Shown: positions 28,701-36,025 of the stretch, in pieces
Layout of the letters: the number at the start of each line of letters is the position of its first letter
Position numbering within the stretch: the first letter of the stretch is position 1
NCBI RefSeq assembly: GCF_023517775.1
Contig: NZ_CP082904.1
Coordinates: forward strand, 3,472,001-3,536,000
Source of the DNA: Mixta hanseatica
GTDB taxonomy: Bacteria > Pseudomonadota > Gammaproteobacteria > Enterobacterales > Enterobacteriaceae
DNA length: 64,000 nucleotides
Direction of reading: 5' to 3'
The notes under the pieces: model-generated
The model's database searches: none
What the model saw: only the letters and a program-made list of their open reading frames with translations
What the model was told of the DNA's origin: nothing
Made by a program: the position numbers and the translations under genes

Positions 28701-28772
28701 ACTTAAAATGTACCAAGCGGCAGCGAGGGGCGGCTATCAATGATTCGCAACAGTTACCCGCAAAATGTAACC
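28701..28772 (-). promoter_or_regulatory. Omr promoter with candidate OmpR site
   Basis: TACATT sits at -12 to -7 relative to the CCCAGAGG start (28712-28707). No -35 match is visible 17 bp further upstream, as expected for an activator-dependent promoter. At 28752-28772 the minus strand has GGTTACATTTTGCGGGTAAC, close to the OmpR recognition pattern TTACTTTTTGTAAC, centred about -62. Confidence 0.65.
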
Positions 28773-28786
28773 AGCTATGTGATTTA

Positions 28787-31063
28787 TCAGCCCTTTTGCA
28801 ATGTTTGCCGTTGACGAATCTCGACCAGACAGGACATGGCGTTCGGCCCCTGCGTTAATAATGAAGTACCGATATCCAGCGTCAGAACATTGGGATTACC
28901 GGCGCGATCCCAGGGCTGCCAGGCGCCGCCAAAGCCAGGGTCGAACCAGGCACCGGTAGAGGTCACCACCACGCCCGGCGTTAGCCCCTCGTTCAGCTTA
29001 ACGCCCGCCAGCATTATGCCGCGCGCATTAAATACCTCGATTTCACTACCATCGCTGATACCGCGCGCCGCGGCATCCTGCGGATGCATCCACAGGGTTT
29101 CATGACCGGCGGTTTTGTTCGCCTGGACGTTCGGCGTGGCATCAAGCTGGCTGTGCAAGCGGTCGGCGGGTTGAATGGAGATCAAATGCAGCGGAAAACG
29201 CGCTGCCTGCTCGCTGCCCAACCATTCCTGCGGCGCGCGCCATTCCGGGTGTCCGGCCATATCATTCAGCTGATAATCGGCAATAGTTTGACAAAAAAGC
29301 TCGATTTTCCCGCTACTTGTTTTTAGCGGGCTGGCCTGCGCATCGGCGCGAAAGTCGGACATAAAAACATAGTCGCGCTCGCTGGCCGGCAGCTCAACAT
29401 AGCCGCGCTGCCAGAAGGCCTCAAACGCTGGCCACTCGACGCCTTTGCGCTGCTGCGCCTCGCCGCACTGCTGATAAAGATGGGCGATCCATTGCATCTC
29501 ATTGCGGTTTTCAGTAAAGCGTTCGCGATAGCCGAGGCGCTCGGCCAGATCGGCAAAAATATCAAAATCGTTACGCGCCTGATGCTGCGGGGCGATGGCC
29601 TGATGCATGGCGAAAACAAAGCGATCGCGTGAGGATCCGCCAATATCGTTACGTTCCAGGGTAGTGGTGACCGGCAGTACGATATCCGCCATCTGCGCTG
29701 CCGGCGTCCAGACAATATCCTGTACGATAACCGTGTCCGGCCGCTGCCAGCCCTCCACCAGCCGGTTAAGCTGCTGATGATGATGGAAAGGGTTACCGCC
29801 CGCCCAGTGCATCAGATGAATATCGGGATAGCGATGCGTTTGGCCCTGGAAAGCGTAACTTTCCCCGGGCTGCAGCAGCATATCGCAGATACGCGCCACC
29901 GGAATCGCCAACCCGGCCGGATTGGGTCCGGTGGGCAGCTGCGGCGCAGGCGTATCAATGCGCGGGTTGCCCACGCTGTTCATCGAGCCATGTCCAAACG
30001 AGAACCCCGCCCCCGGCAGCCCCGGCTGCCCCAGCATGGCGGAAAGCGCAATCATCATCCAGTAGGGCTGTTCGCCGCGATGCGCACGCTGTACCGCATA
30101 GGAACAGGTGATAAAGCTGCGTTTACCCGTCAGCTGACGCGCCAGTTCGCTGATGCGTTCCGCCGTAATGCCGGTGATTGTACTAGCCCACTGCGGGGTT
30201 TTCGCTACGCCGTCACTTTGTCCCAGCAGATAATCGCGCAGCTGGGGATAGCCGACGCAGTGGCTGTTAAGGAAGTTATAATCCGCCGCGCCCTGGCGTT
30301 CTATTTCATATCCCAGCGCCAGCATCAGGGCGACATCGGTATTCGGGCGAATCGCTATCCAGTCGGCATTCAGAAAGGCGGGGCAATCATCGCGCAGCGG
30401 GCTGACGTTAATTACGCGCGTACCTTTGCGTGCCAGCTGTTCCAGCGCCGGTTTCAGGGTATGTTCGCCCGCCCCGCCCGATGCCACCTGCGCATTTTTC
30501 AGCGCCAGGCCGCCAAAGGCCAGCACCACTTCCGCATGTTCAATTACGCTCGGCCAGTCGGTTACGCGTCCGGTGAGCGGCATATAAGTGCCGATAACAT
30601 AGGGCAGGAAGAACTGCGCTGCGCCCCAGCTGTAGTTGCCCAGCTGATCTACGCCGCCGCCGCCGTTAAAGTAGAAGCGTCGTACCAGCGTGCGCGCATG
30701 GTTTACCCGCCCTGCCGAAGACCAGCCATAGGAACCGGTGAAGATACCGTCAGCGCCGTAGCGTTCGCGCACGCGCTGATTCTCTTGCGCGACCAGATCA
30801 AGTGCGGTTTCCCAATCCACGGCGATAAAGTCTTCACGCCCACGCAGCGTACGATCGCTGTTTTCCCGCGCTTTTAGCCAGGAACGCCGCACCATCGGCT
30901 GGCGAATGCGCTTATCCGAATAGACCAGCTGCGGGATGGTTTGCAACATAGGCGAGGGATTGCTGTCAGCAAAAAAGGGTTCACAACCGGTAAGTCGGCC
31001 ATTTTCGGTGACGGCGGTAAAAGCGCCCCAGTGGGCGAGATGCGGAACTTTTTTGATGGTCAT
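28787..31063 (-). CDS. Molybdopterin-dependent S/N-oxide reductase (BisC/TorZ/DMSO reductase family)
   Basis: Bis-MGD molybdoenzyme that would reduce S- or N-oxides such as biotin sulfoxide, methionine sulfoxide, TMAO or DMSO. 758 residues from ATG 31063 (E. coli BisC 777). Early AHWGAF, FTGSYGWSSAGRVNHA (Ser as probable Mo ligand), LGNYSWGAAQ, and a C-terminal molybdopterin-binding domain (SIQPADRLHSQLD; NARGIMLAGV) follow BisC and TorZ throughout. No iron-sulfur Cys motif and no twin-arginine leader are visible from this start, so a cytoplasmic enzyme is likely. The frame stays open to 31168, which overlaps the galR operator side and is less likely. Substrate is not determinable here. It is divergent from galR. 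Confidence 0.85.
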   Translation of the reverse strand: MTIKKVPHLAHWGAFTAVTENGRLTGCEPFFADSNPSPMLQTIPQLVYSDKRIRQPMVRRSWLKARENSDRTLRGREDFIAVDWETALDLVAQENQRVRERYGADGIFTGSYGWSSAGRVNHARTLVRRFYFNGGGGVDQLGNYSWGAAQFFLPYVIGTYMPLTGRVTDWPSVIEHAEVVLAFGGLALKNAQVASGGAGEHTLKPALEQLARKGTRVINVSPLRDDCPAFLNADWIAIRPNTDVALMLALGYEIERQGAADYNFLNSHCVGYPQLRDYLLGQSDGVAKTPQWASTITGITAERISELARQLTGKRSFITCSYAVQRAHRGEQPYWMMIALSAMLGQPGLPGAGFSFGHGSMNSVGNPRIDTPAPQLPTGPNPAGLAIPVARICDMLLQPGESYAFQGQTHRYPDIHLMHWAGGNPFHHHQQLNRLVEGWQRPDTVIVQDIVWTPAAQMADIVLPVTTTLERNDIGGSSRDRFVFAMHQAIAPQHQARNDFDIFADLAERLGYRERFTENRNEMQWIAHLYQQCGEAQQRKGVEWPAFEAFWQRGYVELPASERDYVFMSDFRADAQASPLKTSSGKIELFCQTIADYQLNDMAGHPEWRAPQEWLGSEQAARFPLHLISIQPADRLHSQLDATPNVQANKTAGHETLWMHPQDAAARGISDGSEIEVFNARGIMLAGVKLNEGLTPGVVVTSTGAWFDPGFGGAWQPWDRAGNPNVLTLDIGTSLLTQGPNAMSCLVEIRQRQTLQKG

Positions 31064-31214
31064 GGTGCGGGTGCAAAAGCCAGCGAAAGAGACAGACGGG
31101 CATGGTAGCCTTTCCCGCCAGGAAAATAAAAGTGCAATATTCGGCGCGCTTTGCGACGGGGCTGGCATTCTGTGCGGTTGAACTTGCAGGTCTTTTCCGC
31201 AACACTCTCTTTAT

Positions 31215-31230
31215 GTGTAAACGTTTACCC
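31215..31230. promoter_or_regulatory. GalR-type operator upstream of galR
   Basis: GTGTAAACGTTTACCC is a near-palindrome that fits the Gal operator pattern GTGNAANCGNTTNCAC except at its last bases. It lies 18 bp before the galR start and 152 bp before the divergent molybdoenzyme start. Autorepression of galR is likely, and the divergent gene could also be affected. Confidence 0.65.
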
Positions 31231-31247
31231 CGGAAGGTACTCTATTC

Positions 31248-32249
31248 ATGGCAACGATAAAGGATGTCGCCAAACTGGCCGGCGTTTCTGTCGCCACCGT
31301 TTCGCGCGTAATCAACGATTCTCCTAAGGCCAGTGAGAACTCTCGTCTGGCGGTGTTTAGCGCGATGGAACAGTTGCAATATCACCCGAACGCCAACGCG
31401 CGCGCGCTGGCTCAGCAATCAACGGAAACCATTGGTTTGGTGGTCGGTGATGTTTCCGATCCGTTTTTCGGCGCTATGGTGAAGGCCGTCGATGAGATAG
31501 CCTGGCAGACCGGTAATTTTTTGCTGATTGGCAACGGTTATCATAACGAGGTGAAAGAGCGGCAGGCGATTGAGCAGTTGATGCGCCATCGTTGCGCGGC
31601 GCTGGTGGTGCATGCCAAGAAGATCGCCGATGACGAGCTGGAGAATCTGATGCAGCAGATGCCGGGTATGGTGCTACTTAACCGTTCTCTGCCCGCCTTT
31701 CAGCAGCGCTGTATCGCGCTGGACGATCGCTACGGCGCCTGGCTGGCAACCCGGCATTTGATTCAGCAGGGTCACGATCAGATTGCTTATATTTGCTCTA
31801 CGCATACGATTTCCGACGCCGAGGAGCGTTTACAGGGCTATTACGATGCGCTGCGAGAGCACAGTTTGCCCTGTAACGATCGCCTTGTGGCGTTTGGCGA
31901 GCCGGATGAAGTCGGCGGCGAGCAAGCGATGACAGAGCTGTTAGGTCGCGGCAGAAATTTTACCGCCGTCGCCTGTTATAACGATTCGATGGCGGCCGGT
32001 GCATTGGCGGTGCTGAGCGATAATGGTGTTCGCGTGCCGGAGGAGATGTCGTTAATCGGCTTTGACGATGTGCTGGTGTCACGCTATGTGCGCCCGCGTT
32101 TAACCACCATTCGCTATCCGATAGTGACGATGGCGCAGCAGGCCGCCGAGCTGGCGTTAGCGTTAGCGAATAATCAGCCGCTGCCGGAGGTAACGAATAC
32201 GTTTAACCCCACGCTGGTACGCAGACATTCGGTTAGTCCGCCGGGTTGA
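31248..32249 (+). CDS. galR: Galactose repressor GalR
   Basis: LacI-family repressor, 333 residues (E. coli 343). The N-terminal HTH MATIKDVAKLAGVSVATVSR and the hinge region NANARALAQQ match GalR. The effector domain matches E. coli through CYNDSMAAGA and IGFDDVLVSRYVRPRLTT. The C-terminus ends shortly after LVRRHSV, about ten residues shorter than E. coli. GGAAGG lies before the start. It binds D-galactose and controls galactose uptake and metabolism genes. A candidate operator lies just upstream. Confidence 0.96.
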   Translation: MATIKDVAKLAGVSVATVSRVINDSPKASENSRLAVFSAMEQLQYHPNANARALAQQSTETIGLVVGDVSDPFFGAMVKAVDEIAWQTGNFLLIGNGYHNEVKERQAIEQLMRHRCAALVVHAKKIADDELENLMQQMPGMVLLNRSLPAFQQRCIALDDRYGAWLATRHLIQQGHDQIAYICSTHTISDAEERLQGYYDALREHSLPCNDRLVAFGEPDEVGGEQAMTELLGRGRNFTAVACYNDSMAAGALAVLSDNGVRVPEEMSLIGFDDVLVSRYVRPRLTTIRYPIVTMAQQAAELALALANNQPLPEVTNTFNPTLVRRHSVSPPG

Positions 32250-32309
32250 GGTTAGGCTTGTTGGGTGCCAGCGATGAGAGAGGCTACGGGCACCGGTTAT
32301 ATGAGACAT

Positions 32310-32370
32310 TACGGGTGCCGGTCACGAGAAGGACGGGCAGTTCCGGCGGGACGGCATAAACCTATCCCTG
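32310..32370. repeat. 61-bp direct repeat, copy 1
   Basis: Starts TACGGGTGCCGG and ends ATCCCTG. It matches copy 2 at 34301-34361 over 61 bp with three mismatches, same orientation. The two copies bracket the AT-rich gene pair 32626-33992. In copy 1 the sequence continues into a long hairpin (32331-32399). Confidence 0.9.
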
Positions 32371-32399
32371 GGGCCTCCGCCCGCCTACCCTGCCCGTCC
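32331..32399. repeat. Long imperfect palindrome (REP-like)
   Basis: Outer arms GGACGGGCAG (32331-32340) and CTGCCCGTCC (32390-32399) are perfectly complementary; inner arms GGCGGG and CCCGCC add to the stem. It overlaps repeat copy 1 and lies 81 bp after galR. It resembles intergenic REP/BIME-type elements; without a T run it is a doubtful terminator. Confidence 0.65.
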
Positions 32400-32625
32400 C
32401 TCTCCTTCCCCTGAGATCTCACTAACGTCACTTAACCTTCTAAAAGTCAAAATCAGTAAGGCGACAGCATCGGGCACAAAAGTCAGCAAAGCGACAGCAA
32501 ACAAACGCAGGAGCCAGCGACCAAAAACAGAGTACTGCAAAAATAATACAAGCACTCAATAAATCAACGTATCCTTTATAAAAAACAACGAAATCTGGCA
32601 TCCTTAAAATACTTATTAATAAGCA

Positions 32626-32883
32626 TTACTCAGTGCTTTTTTGTATATTATTCAGCAACTCAACCCCTTGTGCAGATACACAATAATAATCCATACCTTC
32701 GGGGCTTCTGGGCACTATATCAACTAAACCCGATTTAGCCAGATTATCCATAATTTTTGCAACATGGCCTCCTCCATCCAGCTTCCGCTGAGTCAGAGCA
32801 CGATCAAGATTGTACCAGGTCCAATTTACATCGTTTCTGGAGGCTAACAACTTCAAAATATTCAGTTCTGTACTATTTACCAT
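32626..32883 (-). CDS. Small winged-helix-like protein, candidate immunity partner
   Basis: An 85-residue protein I do not recognise. ELNILKLLASRNDVNWTWYN followed by HVAKIMDNLAKSGLVDIV has the look of a winged-helix fold. Its ATG (32883) overlaps the stop of the upstream toxin-like gene in ATGGTAA, with no clear ribosome site of its own, so translation is probably coupled. The small size, the position right after a candidate polymorphic toxin and the low GC suggest an immunity protein. A regulator is the alternative. Confidence 0.6.
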   Translation of the reverse strand: MVNSTELNILKLLASRNDVNWTWYNLDRALTQRKLDGGGHVAKIMDNLAKSGLVDIVPRSPEGMDYYCVSAQGVELLNNIQKSTE

Positions 32884-33992
32884 AAGGGAGCATCCGGATG
32901 ATAAAGTTTATCGCCAGTTATTCTGTACTCTTCGAGAGTAGCAGTATGTGTATTGTTCCATAAATCATAGGCCTCAATGTTATCGCCTGGCCTACCCGTT
33001 TCCCATCCTAAATTACAGTAACGTTGATACTCTCTGCATTCATGAGTATAAAAATTTAAATCTACCTGCTCTACGGAAATCTTACCATCAGCAATTTTCT
33101 TTAACCTGTTGACCATAAATTCGTTACCTGGATCAAAGCGAGATATATGTTTTTCAACAATAGCTATCCCTTTGTGAGTGATTGTTACCCCCTCCGTTGT
33201 TAGATACTCAATGGGACCACCTGCCTGTTCAGGATCAAACGGTCTTGATGTATAAGTGCCTTTGGCACCTAAGGTTTCCAGTTCGTTAAGATCGGGAAAC
33301 TTTAATTTCCCCATCGTTAAACCAGCGGCTATCGAAGCGCCCGCAATAAGCAAGCCTTTGGCCTGATCCGACATCATCTGATCATAACCGGCGGGCGCCT
33401 CGCCTCCCAGCTGTTCTGCGGTCTGCCTGAACCCGTCAGGGTTGCCGTTATACATTCCGCCTGCCGCCAGCAGCCGTCCGGCGGCTTTGCTGTTGATAAC
33501 GCTCAGCGTCGCGGGCTGTGATATTTGCGCCTGGCGGGCAGGTAACGCTGTGGGACGCGGTTTTCCGCCCCGTTTGCTGTAGTCGCGGCGGGTAACTGAC
33601 CGGTTATATTCCCGGATAATATCCCGCGCCCCGTCAAACTTAAACGCCAGCCGGTCGCGGCAAATCAGTGCGCCGCGCTCATCAATATAAAACAACGATC
33701 CCTTTGAGAAAGAATAGCCGCCGAGCATCACCACCTCGCCGCTGAAGAGCATTCTTTTCAGCTTTTCCCGCTCCCGTGGCCCGTGCGGCGGCGGCTGGTT
33801 GTTGTAACCGTTAAAGGCGCGCTCATGCATATTAATCAGCTTAAAATCCAGCCTCTGGCGATCATCAAAAACATATTTATCTTCAATTCGGGACCAGGCA
33901 AAAACAGGGCTGGTTATTTCCTCGTATCTTTCCGGCGCCAAATCGTCACGCGGCAGGTAATAAAGATCGGTTCCGGGCAGGCTGAAACTCAT
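32877..33992 (-). CDS. Candidate polymorphic toxin, unrecognised family
   Basis: 371 residues with no signal peptide. Residues 1-145 form an unrecognised, GC-rich-encoded N-terminal domain. A Pro/Ala/Gln linker lies at about 145-165, and a small hydrophobic Ala/Gly stretch (GLLIAGASIAAGLTMG) at 213-228. The C-terminal part (about 229-371) is encoded by much more AT-rich DNA and has conserved-looking polar motifs: THKGIAIVEKHISRF, FYTHECREYQRY, NNTHTATLEEY and LYHPDAP. Such C-terminal arrangements are seen in CdiA/Rhs-type toxin tips; I cannot name the family. AAGGAT precedes the ATG. It is followed by an overlapping small gene that may encode immunity. No VgrG, PAAR or Rhs gene is adjacent. 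Confidence 0.6.
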   Translation of the reverse strand: MSFSLPGTDLYYLPRDDLAPERYEEITSPVFAWSRIEDKYVFDDRQRLDFKLINMHERAFNGYNNQPPPHGPREREKLKRMLFSGEVVMLGGYSFSKGSLFYIDERGALICRDRLAFKFDGARDIIREYNRSVTRRDYSKRGGKPRPTALPARQAQISQPATLSVINSKAAGRLLAAGGMYNGNPDGFRQTAEQLGGEAPAGYDQMMSDQAKGLLIAGASIAAGLTMGKLKFPDLNELETLGAKGTYTSRPFDPEQAGGPIEYLTTEGVTITHKGIAIVEKHISRFDPGNEFMVNRLKKIADGKISVEQVDLNFYTHECREYQRYCNLGWETGRPGDNIEAYDLWNNTHTATLEEYRITGDKLYHPDAPLW

Positions 33993-34389
33993 ACATCATA
34001 TCCTTATGATGACTATCGCAGCATCAACCATTACATAATTATTAGACCTGTTTCAAGCCAGAACAATCCATTATTTTAACCCGAACACACTTTCAGGATA
34101 ATGGGTTGAATTATACAATTACAACAAGTAATAACGCTTGCCGTTTATATAAAAATCCAATCCAGCACGCATATTAAAATCAACCATATCGGTTGTAATA
34201 AATATTAATTTTTACCAAACCTAAGACTGGCGCGCCGATATATCCAATGCGATATTTTCCCATCACGAAAAAATTGATTGATGCCGGTCACGAGACAGTT
34301 TACGAGTGCCGGTCACAAGAAGGACGGGCAGTTCCGGCGGGACGGCATAAACCCATCCCTGCCGCAGAACGTATTACACCAGCGTAACC
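33993..34389. other. AT-rich intergenic region with repeat copy 2
   Basis: No gene is seen in these 397 bp. The part next to the toxin-like gene (about 34000-34270) is very AT-rich and should hold its promoter. The part next to the GNAT gene holds repeat copy 2 and an extra partial copy of its first 14 bases (TGCCGGTCACGAGA at about 34282-34295). Confidence 0.6.
34301..34361. repeat. 61-bp direct repeat, copy 2
   Basis: Same orientation as copy 1 with three substitutions. Unlike copy 1 it is not followed by the complementary arm of the palindrome: homology stops at ATCCCTG and the GNAT 3' end begins 28 bp later. Confidence 0.9.
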
Positions 34390-34851
34390 TTATCCCAGCG
34401 CCTTGTGATACAACCGAACCACGACATCGGGATAATCCAATGCATCGCCGATATAGCGCCAGCCAAAGCGCTCGTAATAATCTGCGCATAGCGCATACAG
34501 ATAAAGATCGGCAAAACCGCGCGCGCGGCACCAGCCCTCCGCATACGCCTGCAGGGCCGCGCTAAGGCCGGAGCCGCGAGCTGACTCATCGACATACAGC
34601 GCCGCCAGCCACGGAAACAGATCCTGACGGCTAATCAAATCACAACGCCAAACGCCTACCGTCCCCACCGGACGTTCGCCATCCAGCGCTACAAACGTCT
34701 GCGGGAAATCTGCTCCCTGCATACTGCTCTCTATCACGCTGGTGAAAAACCCCCCGCTCTTCTCATCGCCAAACGCGCGCCACAACCACTCCACCAGCTG
34801 CGGCTGACAGTGCGGCACCTCAGACAAAGGAACAATATGCCAACGGCTCAT
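34390..34851 (-). CDS. GNAT family N-acetyltransferase
   Basis: 153-residue acetyltransferase of the GNAT superfamily. The acetyl-CoA pyrophosphate loop region appears as LYVDESARGSGLSAALQAYA (about 88-107), with PVGTVGVWRC as the preceding strand. YYERFGWRYIGD near the C-terminus is a common GNAT motif. Its ATG overlaps the stop of the UxuR-like regulator gene (ATGA), so it is the last gene of the PTS operon. Substrate unknown; a link to sugar use is only by position. Confidence 0.85.
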   Translation of the reverse strand: MSRWHIVPLSEVPHCQPQLVEWLWRAFGDEKSGGFFTSVIESSMQGADFPQTFVALDGERPVGTVGVWRCDLISRQDLFPWLAALYVDESARGSGLSAALQAYAEGWCRARGFADLYLYALCADYYERFGWRYIGDALDYPDVVVRLYHKALG

Positions 34852-35621
34852 ACCAGTTTCCCCTGAAAAATAGGCACCGATTCAAACAAATACCCATCGA
34901 AATCCGGCGCGTCGGCATCCGACAGCTCCATCAGCGTATTCTTCACGTTCTCTAAATGCTGCCACATCCCCTGCCAGGCACCCATCACATCACGGCGGCG
35001 TAAAGCTGCCAGAATCGTCTGATGGTCGCTCAGCCACTTCAACCGGTAACTGCGCGTTTCAATATGCCTGCGCAACTGCTGCCACAGCGGATTATTTTCA
35101 TGATGCCGCCAGATACTCTTTACCGTATCCATCAGCATCTGATTCTGCGTCGCGCCCGCCAGCAAAAGATGAAACAGACGATCGTTATCCTGACTGGTAT
35201 CATCCAGCGCAATCGCGCGCTGCTCCTGCTCCAGCGTACGCCGCAAATTCTCGATATCGGCTTTGGTCGCCATGCGCGCGGCGAAAGCGGCTATATTACT
35301 CTCCAACAGCTGACGCGCCTGCAGCATCTCAAACGGTCCAACATCGCTGCGGAAAAATGCCTCCTCCTCGTCGCTGCTGGCGCTGGGAATGCGCATCACA
35401 TACACGCCCGAACTTTGACGAATATCGACCGTCCCCTCCAGCTCCAGCATCAGCAACGCTTCGCGGACGATGGTACGGCTCACGCCCCAGGTTTCTGCAA
35501 GATTGCGCTCCGGCGGTAAACGTGAACCCACCGGATAAAGCCCGGCGACGATCTGCTGGCGCAAATGCTCGCCAATCTCCTGATACTGCTTTCTCTCTTG
35601 CGGCGCTGCGCCCTTATCCAC
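34848..35621 (-). CDS. GntR/FadR-family regulator, UxuR/ExuR-like
   Basis: 257-residue regulator with GTG start at 35621 (AAGGG 9 nt upstream). The N-terminal winged helix contains RLPPERNLAETWGVSRTIVREALLMLE. The FCD effector domain contains GPFEMLQARQLLESNIAAFAA, FHLLLAGATQN and MWQHLENVKNTLMEL, which follow E. coli UxuR closely. UxuR/ExuR proteins bind hexuronates and recognise TTGGTATACCAA. Three such sites lie in front of the PTS operon that ends with this gene, so it is probably the local regulator. A PTS-derived sugar or sugar phosphate, rather than a hexuronate, may be the ligand. Confidence 0.87.
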   Translation of the reverse strand: MDKGAAPQERKQYQEIGEHLRQQIVAGLYPVGSRLPPERNLAETWGVSRTIVREALLMLELEGTVDIRQSSGVYVMRIPSASSDEEEAFFRSDVGPFEMLQARQLLESNIAAFAARMATKADIENLRRTLEQEQRAIALDDTSQDNDRLFHLLLAGATQNQMLMDTVKSIWRHHENNPLWQQLRRHIETRSYRLKWLSDHQTILAALRRRDVMGAWQGMWQHLENVKNTLMELSDADAPDFDGYLFESVPIFQGKLV

Positions 35622-35697
35622 TTCATCACCCTTAGCCCGTTGACCACACCATCCCGTAGCGCCTGATTAACCGGTAACAACTGATGGCGACACTCCG

Positions 35698-36015
35698 CTA
35701 GTTTATCAAAGCCAGCGCCTGATCGAGTACTTTTGCGCCATTGAGCGTGCCGTAGGCCAGCGTATCAATCACCGCGATCGGAATCTGATGGCTATCGGTC
35801 AGCTTCCTGTTCTCTTCCAGCTTAAAACGCACCTGCGGCCCCAGCAGCACCACCGCCACCTCGCCGGGATAGTTTTGCAGCTCCTCGCGCAGGTTTTGCT
35901 CCGGAATAGCGTAAATTTTATAGCTCAGGCCACGCGCCGCCGCTTCTTTCTCCATGCGCGTCACCACCATTGAGGTCGACATGCCTGCCGCGCAGGCCAG
36001 TACGATACGTTTCAT
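35698..36015 (-). CDS. PTS cellobiose/beta-glucoside EIIB component
   Basis: 105-residue EIIB of the lactose/chitobiose family. The phospho-Cys loop is CAAGMSTSMV near the N-terminus. VVLLGPQVRF and the C-terminal YGTLNGAKVLDQAL are typical of ChbB-type proteins. GGAGC precedes the ATG. It follows the GH1 gene by 10 bp and passes phosphate from EIIA (38982-39290) to sugar moving through EIIC (37463-38800). Confidence 0.92.
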   Translation of the reverse strand: MKRIVLACAAGMSTSMVVTRMEKEAAARGLSYKIYAIPEQNLREELQNYPGEVAVVLLGPQVRFKLEENRKLTDSHQIPIAVIDTLAYGTLNGAKVLDQALALIN

Positions 36016-36025
36016 TTGCGGCTCC

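Larger units (their letters stand above)
32250..32625. other. Intergenic region after galR with repeat element
   Basis: No gene is seen in these 376 bp. The left part holds a GC-rich imperfect palindrome and the first copy of a 61-bp direct repeat. The right part (from about 32430) becomes clearly AT-rich toward the toxin/immunity-like genes. Short repeats such as AGTCA-AAATCAGTAAGGCGACAGCA and AAGTCAGCAAAGCGACAGCA near 32447-32500 suggest further decayed repeats. Confidence 0.6.

Noticed and set aside
32331..32399. Intrinsic terminator for galR
   Set aside because: The palindrome is long and lacks a T run; its match to a dispersed-looking repeat favours a REP-like element.
32310..34361. CRISPR array or phage attachment sites
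   Set aside because: Only two repeat copies about 2 kb apart, no spacers, no tRNA and no integrase gene.
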